NCBI RefSeq assembly: GCF_014297465.1
Contig: NZ_JACORT010000001.1
Location: forward strand, 434,001 to 498,000
DNA from: Ramlibacter cellulosilyticus
GTDB taxonomy: Bacteria; Pseudomonadota; Gammaproteobacteria; Burkholderiales; Burkholderiaceae_C
Length of the DNA stretch: 64,000 nucleotides
Direction: 5' to 3'
Notes under the pieces: model-generated
The model's input: only the letters and a program-made list of their open reading frames with translations
The model's database searches: none
What the model was told of the DNA's origin: nothing
In this document: piece after piece, positions 28,882 through 38,314 of the stretch
Layout of the letters: every line of letters starts with the position of its first letter
How positions within the stretch are numbered: position 1 is the stretch's first letter
Position numbers and translations under genes: made by a program

Positions 28882-29292
28882 ATGGCCGGTTTACGCAGCG
28901 AGACTCCTTCCCCCACAGCCCTGACCCTGCACGGCGCCTCGCGCGTGCTGGAGATCGGCTTTTCCGACGGTTCCACCTACCGCATCCCCTTCGAGCTGAT
29001 GCGCGTGTGCTCGCCCTCCGCGGAGGTGCAGGGGCACGGCCCCGGGCAGGAGGTGCTGCAGACCGGCAAGCGCGACGTGGACGTCGTGTCGCTCGAGCCC
29101 GTGGGCAACTACGGCGTGAAGCCCACCTTCTCCGACGGCCACGACAGCGGCATCTTCTCGTGGGACTACCTGCATTTCCTGGGCACGCAGCAGGCGCAGC
29201 TGTGGGACGACTACGAGCGCCGCCTGCGCGAAGCCGGCGTCGACCGCGACGCCCCCATGGCGGCCAAGGCCGGCCACGCCTGCGGGCACTGA
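28882..29292 (+). CDS. DUF971 protein (gamma-butyrobetaine hydroxylase N-terminal-like domain)
   Basis: A 136-residue soluble protein consisting of a DUF971 domain. Motifs such as [22 protein letters not shown] and a later [22 protein letters not shown] match the family. In eukaryotes the same domain forms the N-terminus of gamma-butyrobetaine dioxygenase; stand-alone bacterial versions are tied to Fe-S cluster (ApbC/Mrp) functions by fusion. The C-terminus HACGH may bind metal. It directly precedes ubiE with 10 nt between, a recurring betaproteobacterial order. Confidence 0.83.
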   Translation: MAGLRSETPSPTALTLHGASRVLEIGFSDGSTYRIPFELMRVCSPSAEVQGHGPGQEVLQTGKRDVDVVSLEPVGNYGVKPTFSDGHDSGIFSWDYLHFLGTQQAQLWDDYERRLREAGVDRDAPMAAKAGHACGH

Positions 29293-29302
29293 GGAGGCCG
29301 CC

Positions 29303-30034
29303 ATGAGCCAGACCCACTTCGGTTTCCAGTCCGTCGAGGAGCGCGACAAGGCCCGGCGCGTCCGCGGCGTGTTCGACTCCGTGGCGCCGCGCTACGACAT
29401 GATGAACGACCTCATGTCGATGGGGCTGCATCGCGCCTGGAAGGCCTACACGGTGCTGGTCGCGGACGTCCGGCCCGGCCAGCACGTGCTGGACATCGCG
29501 GGCGGCACCGGCGACCTGGCCCAGGCGTTCGCGCGCAAGGTGGGCAGCGAGGGCCTGGTGGTGCACACCGACATCAACGCTTCCATGCTGCGCGTCGGAC
29601 GCGACCGGCTGCTCGATGCCGGCGTCGTCCTGCCGACCGTGGTGTGCGACGCGGAGAAACTGCCTTTCGCGCCGGAGAGCTTCGACCGGGTCAGCGTCGG
29701 CTTCGGCCTGCGGAACATGACGCACAAGGAGTCCGCGCTCGCGGAAATGCACCGGGTGTTGCGTCCGGGCGGCAAGCTGCTCGTGCTGGAGTTTTCCAAG
29801 GTGGCGAAGCCGCTGGAAAAGGCGTATGACTGGTATTCGTTCAACATCCTGCCGCGGCTCGGGCGGCTGGTGGCCCGCGACGAGGCGAGCTACCGCTACC
29901 TCGCGGAATCCATCCGCATGCACCCGGGGCAGGAGGAGCTGAAGGCGATGATGAAGCGCAGCGGCTTCGGGCACGTGGACTACCACAACCTCACGGCCGG
30001 CGTCGCGGCGCTGCATGTTGCAATCAAGTGCTGA
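29303..30034 (+). CDS. ubiE: Ubiquinone/menaquinone C-methyltransferase
   Basis: A 243-residue SAM-dependent class I methyltransferase that C-methylates the benzoquinol ring in ubiquinone synthesis. Signatures are [22 protein letters not shown], motif [20 protein letters not shown] and the late [11 protein letters not shown] typical of UbiE. GGAGG lies 5 nt before the ATG. It opens a ubiquinone cluster (ubiE, Tim44-like gene, ubiJ, ubiB) transcribed in one direction. Confidence 0.96.
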   Translation: MSQTHFGFQSVEERDKARRVRGVFDSVAPRYDMMNDLMSMGLHRAWKAYTVLVADVRPGQHVLDIAGGTGDLAQAFARKVGSEGLVVHTDINASMLRVGRDRLLDAGVVLPTVVCDAEKLPFAPESFDRVSVGFGLRNMTHKESALAEMHRVLRPGGKLLVLEFSKVAKPLEKAYDWYSFNILPRLGRLVARDEASYRYLAESIRMHPGQEELKAMMKRSGFGHVDYHNLTAGVAALHVAIKC

Positions 30035-30065
30035 GGCCGCATCTGGGCAGGCAAAGGAGAAAGGC

Positions 30066-31082
30066 ATGAAACTCTGGACCGTTCTGCTCGCAGGCGTGCT
30101 CGCCTTCGGTGCCCTCGACGCCGACGCGGCACGCCGCCTCGGTGGCGGCGGCTCGATCGGGCGGCAGTCGGGCAACGTGACGCAGCGGCAGGCCACGCCG
30201 GCGCCGACCACGCCCACCGCGCCCACCAACGCGCAACGCAGCACCACGCCCGACACGCCGGCGGCCGCCACCGCGGCGCAGCCGCAGCGCAGCCGCTGGG
30301 GCGGCATGCTGGGCGGCCTTGCCGCGGGCCTCGGCCTCGCCGCGCTCGCGCATGCGCTGGGCTTCGGCGCGGGCTTCGCCAACTTCATGCTCCTGCTGCT
30401 GGTCGGCCTGCTGGTGCTGATGGCCATCGGCATGATGCGCCGCCGCTCCGCGCAGCCGGTTCCCGCCGGCATGCCGCGCGGCAGCTACCAGAACAGCGGC
30501 CTGAGCGCCGACCAGCCGCTGTCGCCGCGCCAGTACAACCCGCAGAAGGTGGGCAACGACGCGTCCGCGCGCCCCTGGGAGAGCGGCTACGACGCCCAGC
30601 ATGCGCAGGACGCGGCACGAGGCGGCATCCGCATCGGCTCCGCGCTCGGCGCGCAAGGGCAGCCGGACGTGCTGCAGGGCAAGCAGACCTGGGGCATCCC
30701 GGCGGGCTTCGACACGGAGGGCTTCCTGCAGTCCGCCAAGCGCAATTTCACGACGCTGCAGGACGCCTGGGACCGCGGCGACGTGGGCACGCTGCGCGGC
30801 ATGATGACCGACGAGATGCTGAGCGAGATCCGCAGCCAGCTTGCCGAGCGCGACCGCGCCCCGATGGCGTCCGTGCAGAAGACCGAGGTGGCGATGCTGG
30901 AGGCGCAGCTGCTCGGCATCGAGGAGCTCGCCACCGAGTACATGGCCAGCGTGGAGTTCTCGGGGATGATCCGCGAGGAGCCTTCGGCGGGCCCGGCCCC
31001 GTTCCGCGAGGTGTGGAACATGGTCAAGCCCAAGGACGGCTCCGCGGGCTGGCTCGTCGCCGGCGTGCAGGCGCTCCAATAA
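30066..31082 (+). CDS. Tim44-like domain membrane protein
   Basis: A 338-residue exported or membrane protein. The N-terminus is a signal-like helix (MKLWTVLLAGVLAFGALDADA). A Thr/Pro/Ala-rich low-complexity stretch follows (about 35-75), then a double hydrophobic hairpin (about 80-125, GGLAAGLGLAALAHALGFG and FANFMLLLLVGLLVLMAIGM). The C-terminal domain beginning near FLQSAKRNFTTLQDAWDRGD matches the Tim44/MRPL45 fold. AGGAG precedes the ATG at 30066. The bacterial role is unclear; insertion between ubiE and ubiJ suggests a link to ubiquinone assembly or membrane protein handling. Confidence 0.83.
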   Translation: MKLWTVLLAGVLAFGALDADAARRLGGGGSIGRQSGNVTQRQATPAPTTPTAPTNAQRSTTPDTPAAATAAQPQRSRWGGMLGGLAAGLGLAALAHALGFGAGFANFMLLLLVGLLVLMAIGMMRRRSAQPVPAGMPRGSYQNSGLSADQPLSPRQYNPQKVGNDASARPWESGYDAQHAQDAARGGIRIGSALGAQGQPDVLQGKQTWGIPAGFDTEGFLQSAKRNFTTLQDAWDRGDVGTLRGMMTDEMLSEIRSQLAERDRAPMASVQKTEVAMLEAQLLGIEELATEYMASVEFSGMIREEPSAGPAPFREVWNMVKPKDGSAGWLVAGVQALQ

Positions 31083-31089
31083 GCGGCAC

Positions 31090-31104
31090 GGGGCGCAACG
31101 CCCC
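31090..31104 (+). terminator. Short GC hairpin after the Tim44-like gene
   Basis: GGGGCG-CAA-CGCCCC forms a perfect 6-bp stem 8 nt after the stop codon, with no U tract behind it. It is followed by CATAAT (31117-31122), which could be the -10 of a nearly leaderless ubiJ transcript. Either it is a weak terminator or an mRNA-end stabiliser. Confidence 0.3.
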
Positions 31105-31128
31105 ACGCCGAACGCCCATAATCGGGGG

Positions 31129-31713
31129 ATGGCCAGCCCATCCCCCGTTTCCTTTTTCGACCAGCTGTTCGACCGCGTCGGCCGCGCGCTGCAGCCCCCG
31201 CCGTGGATGGTCCACGAGATGCAGCACCGGCTGGTGTTGCTGCTCAATCACGTGCTGCAGCAGGAACCGGAAGCGCAGGCGCGGCTCAAGCGCCAGGCCG
31301 GGCGGCTGGTGGAAGCGCACTGGCGCCACTTCAACGTGCGGCTGCTCGCCACGCCGGCGGGCCTGCTGGACCTGGGCCCCACCGCGCAGGCCCCCGACCT
31401 CACCCTGACCCTCACGGAAGAATCGCCCTGGGCGCTGGCGCAGTCGGCGCTGCGGGGCGAGAAGCCGGCGGTGCGCATCGCGGGCGACGTGCAGCTCGCC
31501 GCCGAGGTGCAATGGCTGGTCGACCACGTGCGCTGGGACCTCGAGGAAGACCTCGCCCGCGTCTTCGGTGATGCGCCGGCGCATGCCATGGGCGGCGCGA
31601 TGCGGCGCATGGCCGAGGCGATCCGCCAGTTCGTGGCGCGCGGCCCCGCCGCGGCGCCCGCCGGCACGGCGGCTCCCACTCCTCCCTCCACACCGGGGCA
31701 GGCAGGCGGATGA
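31129..31713 (+). CDS. ubiJ: Ubiquinone biosynthesis accessory factor UbiJ (SCP2 domain)
   Basis: A 194-residue soluble protein with an SCP2-like lipid-binding domain, thought to hold hydrophobic ubiquinone intermediates within the Ubi metabolon together with UbiK. Family traits are [20 protein letters not shown] at the start, [15 protein letters not shown] in the middle and [15 protein letters not shown] near the end. The tail after about 165 is alanine/proline-rich. Its stop overlaps the ubiB start by 4 nt (ATGA). The position between ubiE and ubiB is diagnostic. Confidence 0.9.
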   Translation: MASPSPVSFFDQLFDRVGRALQPPPWMVHEMQHRLVLLLNHVLQQEPEAQARLKRQAGRLVEAHWRHFNVRLLATPAGLLDLGPTAQAPDLTLTLTEESPWALAQSALRGEKPAVRIAGDVQLAAEVQWLVDHVRWDLEEDLARVFGDAPAHAMGGAMRRMAEAIRQFVARGPAAAPAGTAAPTPPSTPGQAGG

Positions 31714-33275
31714 CGCGCTACGTGCGCGCCATCGTCATCCTCTGGGTCATCCTCCGCTACGGGCTGGACGAGCTGGCGCTCTCCGGCTTCCGTCTGCGCG
31801 GGCTGGCCCGGATCGTCACGTTCGGCCGTCGCCGCCACATCGACGCGCCGCGGGGGCAGCGGCTGCGCATGGCGCTGGAGGCGCTGGGCCCCATCTTCGT
31901 GAAGTTCGGGCAGGTGCTGTCCACGCGGCGCGACCTGCTGCCGCCCGACATCGCCGACGAACTCGCGCTGCTGCAGGACCGGGTACCGCCGTTCCCGTCC
32001 GAGGTGGCGGTGGCGAGCATCGAGCGCGCCTTCCGCCGGCCGCTGAACGCGATCTTCGAAACCTTCGACCACCAGCCGGTCGCCAGCGCGTCGATCGCGC
32101 AGGTGCACTTCGCGACGCTGCGCATGCGCACCGGCGAGGTGCGCGAAGTCGCGGTCAAGGTGCTGCGCCCCGGCATGAAAGCCGTCATCGAGAAGGACCT
32201 CGACCTGATGCGCATGATGGCCGGCTGGGTCGAGAAGGCTTCGCACGACGCGCGCCGGCTGAAGCCGCGCGAGGTGGTCGCCGAGTTCGACAAGTACCTG
32301 CACGACGAGCTGGACCTCGTGCGCGAGGCGGCCAACGCGGCGCAGCTGCGCCGGAACATGGCCAGCCTGCACCTGGTGCTGATCCCGGAGATGTACTGGG
32401 ATTTCGTGCACCCGGAAGTGATGGTGATGGAGCGCATGTCCGGCATCCCCATCAGCCAGACCGAGCGGCTGCGCGAGCACGGCGTCAACCTGCCGCAGCT
32501 GGCGCGCGACGGCGTGACCATCTTCTTCACCCAGGTGTTCCGCGACGGCTTCTTCCACGCCGACATGCACCCGGGGAACATCCAGGTGAGCGTGGAGCCG
32601 GGCACCTTCGGCCGCTACATCTCGCTGGACTTCGGCATCATCGGCACGCTGACGGAGTTCGACAAGGACTACCTGGCCCAGAACTTCACGGCCTTCTTCC
32701 GGCGCGACTACAAGCGCGTCGCGGAGCTGCACATCGAGTCCGGCTGGGTGCCGCCCGGCACGCGCGTCGACGAACTCGAGGCGGCCGTGCGCACCGTGTG
32801 CGAGCCTTACTTCGACCGGCCGCTGCGCGAGATCTCGCTGGGCATGGTGCTGATGCGCCTGTTCCAGACCTCGCGGCGCTTCAACGTGGAGATCCAGCCG
32901 CAGCTGGTGCTGCTGCAGAAGACGCTGCTGAACATCGAGGGCCTGGGCCGCCAGCTCGACCCCGACCTGGACCTGTGGAGCACGGCCAAGCCCTTCCTGG
33001 AGCGGTGGATGATGGACCAGATCGGTCCGCAGAAGCTCTGGCAGGAACTGCGCGACCAGGCGCCCCGCTACGCCAAGATCCTCCCGGAGCTGCCGCACCT
33101 GCTGCACAAGCGCCTGCGCGAGGACAGGGGCTTGCTCCGCCACGAGGCGGACGCGCTGACGGAGGAGCTGCGCAAGACCAACCGCCTGCTCCAGACCCTG
33201 ATCCTGGCAGGGATCGGGTTTGCGCTGGGCATGGCCGGCGCGCTCATCATGCTGGTGCGCATGCGCATCTTCTAG
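31710..33275 (+). CDS. ubiB: Ubiquinone biosynthesis atypical kinase/ATPase UbiB
   Basis: A 521-residue ABC1/ADCK-family protein needed for aerobic ubiquinone synthesis. It shows the family [14 protein letters not shown] motif (KxGQ), the alanine-rich loop ASASIAQVH replacing the kinase glycine loop, VAVKVLRPG with the ATP-binding lysine, [10 protein letters not shown] and the metal-binding LDFGIIGTL. Two C-terminal membrane helices (from [19 protein letters not shown]) anchor it to the inner membrane. Coupled by overlap to ubiJ. Confidence 0.96.
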   Translation: MTRYVRAIVILWVILRYGLDELALSGFRLRGLARIVTFGRRRHIDAPRGQRLRMALEALGPIFVKFGQVLSTRRDLLPPDIADELALLQDRVPPFPSEVAVASIERAFRRPLNAIFETFDHQPVASASIAQVHFATLRMRTGEVREVAVKVLRPGMKAVIEKDLDLMRMMAGWVEKASHDARRLKPREVVAEFDKYLHDELDLVREAANAAQLRRNMASLHLVLIPEMYWDFVHPEVMVMERMSGIPISQTERLREHGVNLPQLARDGVTIFFTQVFRDGFFHADMHPGNIQVSVEPGTFGRYISLDFGIIGTLTEFDKDYLAQNFTAFFRRDYKRVAELHIESGWVPPGTRVDELEAAVRTVCEPYFDRPLREISLGMVLMRLFQTSRRFNVEIQPQLVLLQKTLLNIEGLGRQLDPDLDLWSTAKPFLERWMMDQIGPQKLWQELRDQAPRYAKILPELPHLLHKRLREDRGLLRHEADALTEELRKTNRLLQTLILAGIGFALGMAGALIMLVRMRIF

Positions 33276-33335
33276 CAGCCGCCCCCCTTCGGCATAATGC
33301 CGCGCAGCCCGACAGGGCGAGGAGAGGTTGGGACC

Positions 33336-34808
33336 ATGAATTACACGCTCGTCACCTTTGTCGTCCTGTACCTGCTGGGGACCCTGGCCATCGGGGTCTG
33401 GGCCGGGACGCGCATCCACAACACCACCGATTTCGCGATCGCGGGCCGCCGCCTGCCGCTGATCATGGTGGTCACGACCACGTTCGCCACCTGGTTCGGC
33501 GCGGAGACGGTCATGGGCATCCCGGCGCGCTTCGTGCAGGGCGGCCTGAACGCCATCGTCGAAGACCCGTTCGGCGCCGGCACCTGCCTGATCATCGTGG
33601 GCCTGTTCTTCGCGGCGAAGCTGTACAAGCAGAACCTGCTGACCATCGGCGACTTCTACCGCCAGCGCTACGGGCGCGGCATCGAGGTGTTCTGCTCGGT
33701 GGCGATCATCATGAGCTACCTCGGCTGGGTGGCGGCGCAGATCACCGCGCTGGGGCTGGTGTTCTCGGTGCTCACCGACGGCGCCATGTCCGAGACCACC
33801 GGCATGATCGTGGGCACCCTCGCGGTGCTGGTCTACGTGGTGATCGGCGGCTTCCTGGCGGTGGCGTGGACCGACTTCATCCAGATGATCGTGCTGGTGG
33901 TGGGCCTGGCGATCATCGCGGTGTTCTCCGCCGACCTGGCCGGCGGCAGCGACAAGGTGCTGGCCATGGCTTCCTCCAAGGAGCTCTGGAAGTTCCTGCC
34001 CGAGCCGACGCTCACCGACATGGCCTTCTTCGTCGCCGCCGGCCTGACCATGATGCTGGGGAGCATCCCGCAGCAGGACGTGTTCCAGCGCGTGATGTCG
34101 GCCAAGGACGCGGACACCGCCCGCAAGGGCGCCGTGATCGGCGGGGCCTCGTACATCCTGTTCGCCTTCGTGCCCATGTTCATCGTGGCGAGCGCGGTCG
34201 TCGTGATGGGCGACAGCGCGCTGGAACTGGCCAAGAACGACTACCAGCGCGTGCTGCCCACCTTCGTGCTGACGAAGATGCCGCTGATCATGCAGATCCT
34301 GTTCTTCGGCGCGCTGCTGTCCGCGATCAAGAGCACGTCGTCGGCCACGCTGCTGGCGCCGTCGACCAGCTTCGTGGAGAACATCCTCAAGAACCTGCGC
34401 CCGCGCATGAGCGACAAGGAGCAGCTGTTCGCCATGCGCGTGACCATCGTCACCTTCACCGCCCTGGTGCTGGCCTACGCGATCGCCATGAAGGGCACGT
34501 CGATCTACGAGCTGGTGTCCGCGGCCTACCAGGTGACGCTGGTCGGCGCGTTCGTGCCGCTGGTGATGGGCCTGTACTGGAAGCGGGCCACCACCCAGGG
34601 GGCGATCTTCTCGGTGGCTGCCGGCGTGGCGGTGTGGGTGCTGTTCTTCCCGCAGGTCGGCGGCGAGGAGCTGAGCAAGGCCTTCCCTGGGCAGCTCGCG
34701 GGCCTGCTGGCGGCCTTCGTGGGCATGATCGCGGGCTCGCTGGCGCCGCAGGTCCTGCGCAACCGGCACGAGGGCGTCCACCACGTGGCAGGCATGCCGG
34801 CGAGGTGA
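33336..34808 (+). CDS. Sodium:solute symporter (SSS) family transporter
   Basis: A 490-residue inner-membrane protein with about thirteen predicted helices and the LeuT-like SSS fold. Visible segments include RRLPLIMVVTTTFATWFGAE, YVVIGGFLAVAWTDFIQM (the classic SSS signature region) and SAIKSTSSATLLAPSTSF, whose serine/threonine residues line the sodium site. The substrate is not predictable; relatives move organic acids, proline or choline. I chose the ATG at 33336 after GGAGAG; an upstream open stretch of 13 codons lacks homology. It stands alone between ubiB and fmdB. Confidence 0.87.
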   Translation: MNYTLVTFVVLYLLGTLAIGVWAGTRIHNTTDFAIAGRRLPLIMVVTTTFATWFGAETVMGIPARFVQGGLNAIVEDPFGAGTCLIIVGLFFAAKLYKQNLLTIGDFYRQRYGRGIEVFCSVAIIMSYLGWVAAQITALGLVFSVLTDGAMSETTGMIVGTLAVLVYVVIGGFLAVAWTDFIQMIVLVVGLAIIAVFSADLAGGSDKVLAMASSKELWKFLPEPTLTDMAFFVAAGLTMMLGSIPQQDVFQRVMSAKDADTARKGAVIGGASYILFAFVPMFIVASAVVVMGDSALELAKNDYQRVLPTFVLTKMPLIMQILFFGALLSAIKSTSSATLLAPSTSFVENILKNLRPRMSDKEQLFAMRVTIVTFTALVLAYAIAMKGTSIYELVSAAYQVTLVGAFVPLVMGLYWKRATTQGAIFSVAAGVAVWVLFFPQVGGEELSKAFPGQLAGLLAAFVGMIAGSLAPQVLRNRHEGVHHVAGMPAR

Positions 34809-34857
34809 GCGCCCGCCCCGGCAGCCCCTGGCCGGGGTCGAGATCCGGCCGGTCAAC

Positions 34858-34863
34858 TATAAT
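34858..34863 (+). promoter_or_regulatory. Consensus -10 box (TATAAT) before the fmdB-like gene
   Basis: A perfect TATAAT stands 33 bp upstream of the FmdB-family start in an otherwise GC-rich region. A matching -35 is not evident. A GC-rich stem (CCCCGG...CCGGGG, about 34816-34837) upstream may end the symporter transcript. This probably drives the fmdB-DUF502-aspS run. Confidence 0.55.
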
Positions 34864-34896
34864 TTCGGGCTTTGCATCCCACGACCTGACACAGCC

Positions 34897-35229
34897 ATGC
34901 CCATCTACGCCTACAAGTGCGGCTCCTGTGGCCATGCCAAGGATGTCCTGCAGAAGGTCTCCGACGCCCCGTTGACCACCTGCCCGGCCTGCGGCGCCGG
35001 GCAGTTCTCCAAGCAGATCACCGCCGCCGGCTTCCAGCTCAAGGGCTCCGGCTGGTACGTGACGGATTTCCGCGGCGGCAGCAACGCCGCGTCCTCTCCC
35101 GCCGCGCCCGCTTCCGGCGAAAGCAAACCCGCCGAGCCGGCCAAGACCGAGAGCGCCGCCACGCCGCCCAAGTCGGACGGCCCGAGCGCGTCCGCCGGCG
35201 GCTGCGGCGCCTCCTGCGCCTGCCACTGA
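34897..35229 (+). CDS. FmdB-family zinc-ribbon protein
   Basis: A 110-residue protein starting MPIYAYKCGSCGH, the hallmark of FmdB-type putative regulatory proteins. The zinc ribbon uses C8, C11, C29 and C32. After GFQLKGSGWYVTDF the rest (from about 62) is a low-complexity Ala/Ser/Pro/Lys tail. It ends in a cysteine-rich GGCGASCACH that may bind metal. Function is unknown; FmdB was named for formamidase regulation. It lies 6 nt before the DUF502 gene, in the conserved fmdB-DUF502-aspS order. Confidence 0.88.
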   Translation: MPIYAYKCGSCGHAKDVLQKVSDAPLTTCPACGAGQFSKQITAAGFQLKGSGWYVTDFRGGSNAASSPAAPASGESKPAEPAKTESAATPPKSDGPSASAGGCGASCACH

Positions 35230-35235
35230 CGCCCG

Positions 35236-35853
35236 ATGCACGCCCTGCGCAAATGGCTGCTGGCGGGGCTGCTCGTCATCGTTCCGGTCGCCATCACGGC
35301 GGCCGTGCTGCGCTGGATCATCGAGACCCTCGACCAGACGCTGCTGATCCTGCCCGAGGCCTGGCAGCCTGACCGGCTGATCGGCGTCCACATTCCCGGC
35401 TTCGGGATCCTGCTGACCCTGGCCATCCTGCTGGTCGTCGGCGCCATCACCAGCAACTTCGTCGGCAAGAAGCTGGTGAACCTGGGCAACCGCGTGGTCG
35501 CCCGCATCCCGGTGGTGCGCGGCATCTATTCCAGCGTCAAGCAGGTCTCCGACACGCTGTTCTCCGAGAGCGGCAACGCCTTCCGCACCGCGGTGCTGGT
35601 GCAGTGGCCGCGGCCGGACGTGTGGACCATCGGCTTCGTCACGGGCGCTCCGGGCGGCGACGTGACCACCTACCTGCGCGGCGACGAGTACGTCAGCGTC
35701 TACGTGCCCACCACGCCCAACCCCACGGGCGGCTATTTCGTGATGCTGCGCAAGAGCGACTGCATCGAACTGAAGATGAGCGTCGACGAGGCGCTGAAGT
35801 ACGTGGTGTCCATGGGCGTCGTCGTCCCGGCCGCCGCCCTCCCGAACCGCTGA
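35236..35853 (+). CDS. DUF502 inner-membrane protein
   Basis: A 205-residue protein with two N-terminal membrane helices (about residues 6-27 and 56-78) and a soluble C-terminal domain. Family hallmarks are [20 protein letters not shown], then FVTGAPGG and [17 protein letters not shown]. Function is unknown; relatives occur in bacteria and plant membranes. The conserved place just upstream of aspS, 46 nt away, suggests co-transcription rather than shared chemistry. Confidence 0.88.
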   Translation: MHALRKWLLAGLLVIVPVAITAAVLRWIIETLDQTLLILPEAWQPDRLIGVHIPGFGILLTLAILLVVGAITSNFVGKKLVNLGNRVVARIPVVRGIYSSVKQVSDTLFSESGNAFRTAVLVQWPRPDVWTIGFVTGAPGGDVTTYLRGDEYVSVYVPTTPNPTGGYFVMLRKSDCIELKMSVDEALKYVVSMGVVVPAAALPNR

Positions 35854-35899
35854 ACCCGGCCCCTTCCGGCCGGCTGCCTTTCCCCTGAGAGCCTTTCCC

Positions 35900-37699
35900 A
35901 TGTCCCAATCGATGCGTACCACCTACTGCGGCCTGGTGACCGAAGCCCTGATGGGCCAGACCGTGACCCTGTGCGGCTGGGTGAACCGCCGCCGCGACCA
36001 CGGCGGGGTGATCTTCGTGGACCTGCGGGACCGCGAAGGCTACGTGCAGGTCGTCTGCGACCCGGACCGCCCCGAGATGTTCAAGGCCGCCGAAGGCCTG
36101 CGCAACGAGTTCTGCATCCAGGTGAAGGGCGTGGTGCGCGCCCGCCCGGCCGGCACGACCAACGACAACCTGAAGAGCGGCAAGATCGAAGTCCTGTGCC
36201 ACGAGCTCGTGGTGCTGAATCCTTCCGTCACGCCCCCGTTCCAGCTCGACGACGAGAACCTGTCCGAGACCACGCGCCTGATGCACCGCGTGCTGGACCT
36301 GCGCCGCCCGTACATGCAGAAGAACCTGATGCTGCGGTACAAGGTGACGATGGAAGTCCGCAAGTTCATGGACGCCAACGGCTTCATCGACATCGAGACG
36401 CCGATGCTGACGAAGTCGACGCCGGAAGGCGCTCGCGACTACCTGGTGCCTTCGCGCGTGCACGACGGCATGTTCTTCGCGCTGCCGCAGTCGCCCCAGC
36501 TGTTCAAGCAGCTGCTGATGGTGTCCGGCTTCGACCGCTACTACCAGATCACCAAGTGCTTCCGCGACGAGGACCTGCGCGCGGACCGCCAGCCCGAGTT
36601 CACGCAGATCGACGTGGAGACCTCCTTCATGAAGGAGGAGGAGATCCGCACGATGTTCGAGGGCATGATCCGCAGCACCTTCCAGAACGTGCTGGGCATC
36701 GACATCGGCGCCTTCCCGGTCATGCAGCACGCCGACGCCATGCGCCTGTACGGCTCCGACAAGCCGGACCTGCGCGTGAAGCTCGAATTCACCGAGCTCA
36801 CCGACGTGATGAAGGACGTGGACTTCAAGGTCTTCTCCGGCCCGGCGAACGCCGAGGACGGTCGCGTCGTGGGCCTGCGCGTGCCCTCCGGCGGCGAGAT
36901 GAGCCGCGGCGAGATCGACGGCTACACCGAGTTCGTCAAGATCTACGGCGCCAAGGGCCTGGCCTGGATCAAGGTCAACGAGGTGGCGAAGGGCCGCGAG
37001 GGCCTGCAGTCGCCGATCGTGAAGAACCTGCACGACCGCGCGATCGCCGAGATCCTCAAGCGCACCGGCGCGCAGGACGGCGACCTCGTGTTCTTCGGCG
37101 CCGACAAGGCGAAGGTGGTCAACGACGCCATCGGCGCGCTGCGCGTGAAGGTCGGCCACAGCGAGTTCGGCAAGTCCAAGGGCCTCATCGAAGGCCAGTG
37201 GAAGCCGCTGTGGGTGGTGGACTTCCCGATGTTCGAGTTCGACGAGGATGCGCAGCGCTGGAACGCGGTGCACCACCCGTTCACCTCGCCCAAGGACGGC
37301 CACGAGGACTGGCTGGAAACCGACCCGGGCCGCTGCCTGGCCAAGGCCTACGACGCCGTCCTCAACGGCATCGAGCTCGGTGGCGGCTCCGTCCGTATCC
37401 ACCGCGAGGACGTCCAGAGCAAGGTGTTCCGCGCCCTGAAGATCGGCCCGGAAGAAGCGCAGGCGAAGTTCGGCTTCCTGCTCGACGCCCTGCAGTACGG
37501 CGCCCCGCCGCACGGCGGCATCGCCATCGGCCTCGACCGCTTCGTCATGCTGATGACCGGGGCCGAGTCCCTGCGCGACGTGATCGCCTTCCCGAAGACC
37601 CAGCGCGCCCAGGACCTGCTGACCCAGGCCCCCGGCCCGGTCGACGAGAAGCAGCTGCGCGAGCTGCACATCCGGCTGCGGAACCCGCAGGGGGCGTGA
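35900..37699 (+). CDS. aspS: Aspartyl-tRNA synthetase
   Basis: A 599-residue class IIb synthetase. The N-terminal OB-fold anticodon domain ([20 protein letters not shown]) leads to the catalytic core, with motif 2 [18 protein letters not shown] and motif 3 in [13 protein letters not shown]. The bacterial GAD insertion lies between motifs 2 and 3. A strong terminator follows. Whether it also charges tRNA-Asn cannot be decided without testing for AsnRS or GatCAB elsewhere in the genome. Confidence 0.97.
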   Translation: MSQSMRTTYCGLVTEALMGQTVTLCGWVNRRRDHGGVIFVDLRDREGYVQVVCDPDRPEMFKAAEGLRNEFCIQVKGVVRARPAGTTNDNLKSGKIEVLCHELVVLNPSVTPPFQLDDENLSETTRLMHRVLDLRRPYMQKNLMLRYKVTMEVRKFMDANGFIDIETPMLTKSTPEGARDYLVPSRVHDGMFFALPQSPQLFKQLLMVSGFDRYYQITKCFRDEDLRADRQPEFTQIDVETSFMKEEEIRTMFEGMIRSTFQNVLGIDIGAFPVMQHADAMRLYGSDKPDLRVKLEFTELTDVMKDVDFKVFSGPANAEDGRVVGLRVPSGGEMSRGEIDGYTEFVKIYGAKGLAWIKVNEVAKGREGLQSPIVKNLHDRAIAEILKRTGAQDGDLVFFGADKAKVVNDAIGALRVKVGHSEFGKSKGLIEGQWKPLWVVDFPMFEFDEDAQRWNAVHHPFTSPKDGHEDWLETDPGRCLAKAYDAVLNGIELGGGSVRIHREDVQSKVFRALKIGPEEAQAKFGFLLDALQYGAPPHGGIAIGLDRFVMLMTGAESLRDVIAFPKTQRAQDLLTQAPGPVDEKQLRELHIRLRNPQGA

Positions 37700-37703
37700 T
37701 CGG

Positions 37704-37729
37704 AAAGGCGGCGCGTTGCGCCGCTTTTT
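37704..37729 (+). terminator. Rho-independent terminator after aspS
   Basis: GCGGCGC-GTT-GCGCCGC forms a 7-bp GC stem (37708-37724), extended by A/T pairs and followed by TTTTT. It begins a few bases after the aspS stop, a textbook intrinsic terminator. Confidence 0.9.
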
Positions 37730-37743
37730 CACTTTCGGGGGCA

Positions 37744-37822
37744 TGCTGGGGTGCGCTTCGCGCAACCCAGCCTACGATCGCGGCGGGTTCGTAGGCTGGG
37801 TTGCGCGAAGCGCACCCCAGCA
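37744..37822. repeat. Perfect 34-bp inverted repeat (MITE/REP-like element)
   Basis: The arms 37744-37777 and 37789-37822 are exact reverse complements over 34 bp, separated by an 11-bp loop. Arms begin TGCTGGGGTGCGCTTCGCGC and end with the CCTACGA side. Each arm also contains a shorter self-complementary GCGCTTCGCGC. Similar TAGGCTGGGTTGCGCGAAGC-type palindromes are dispersed in many proteobacterial genomes, as I recall. It sits between the aspS terminator and nudB, so it may affect nudB expression. No coding function. Confidence 0.9.
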
Positions 37823-37858
37823 TCCCGCCCGCCCGCGAAATGGCGCTATCCTGCGGCC

Positions 37859-38314
37859 GTGACGTCCCCGCGGCCGTTCAAGATCCCCCTCTCCGTCCTG
37901 GTCGTGATCCACACGCCCGCCCTGGACGTGCTCCTGATCAACCGGGCCGACACCCCAGGCACCTGGCAATCCGTGACCGGTTCGAAGGACAGCGAGGACG
38001 AGTCTTTCGAGGAGACCGCCATCCGCGAGGTGCGCGAGGAGACCGGCATCGACGCGACCATCGGCACGCTCACCGACTGGAACCTCGAGAACGTCTACGC
38101 CATCTATCCGCACTACCTGCACCGGTACGCGCCCGGGGTGTGGCGCAACCGCGAGCATGTGTTCGGCCTCTGCGTTCCGCCCGGCACGCCGGTGGCGCTC
38201 AACCCGCGCGAACACACCGCTTACCAGTGGTTGCCGTACCGGCAGGCGGCGGACACCTGCTTCTCCGCCTCCAACGCCGAAGCGATCCTGATGCTGCCAG
38301 AATTCATCGCATGA
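37859..38314 (+). CDS. nudB: Dihydroneopterin triphosphate diphosphatase (NudB)
   Basis: A 151-residue NUDIX hydrolase that removes pyrophosphate from dihydroneopterin triphosphate in folate synthesis. The Nudix box reads GSKDSEDESFEETAIREVRE followed by ETGI, and WQSVTGSKD and NVYAIYPHYLHRYAPGVWRN-type segments match NudB. The start is GTG at 37859; no in-frame ATG gives a sensible N-terminus, and an upstream extension would translate the 34-bp repeat. Length matches E. coli NudB (about 150). It overlaps the next gene by 4 nt. folE, an earlier step of the same pathway, lies at 44.3 kb. Confidence 0.88.
   Translation: MTSPRPFKIPLSVLVVIHTPALDVLLINRADTPGTWQSVTGSKDSEDESFEETAIREVREETGIDATIGTLTDWNLENVYAIYPHYLHRYAPGVWRNREHVFGLCVPPGTPVALNPREHTAYQWLPYRQAADTCFSASNAEAILMLPEFIA

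Noticed and set aside
31248-34856. Long minus-strand frame opposite ubiB and the symporter
   Set aside because: A shadow produced by high third-position GC; the opposite strand encodes recognisable UbiB and SSS motifs.
37744-37822. CRISPR or attachment site
   Set aside because: There is only one inverted pair, with no spacers, direct repeats, cas genes or integrase.
37751-37858. N-terminal extension of NudB through the 34-bp repeat
   Set aside because: It would translate the inverted repeat and give an arginine-rich tail absent from the family; the GTG at 37859 gives the usual NudB length.
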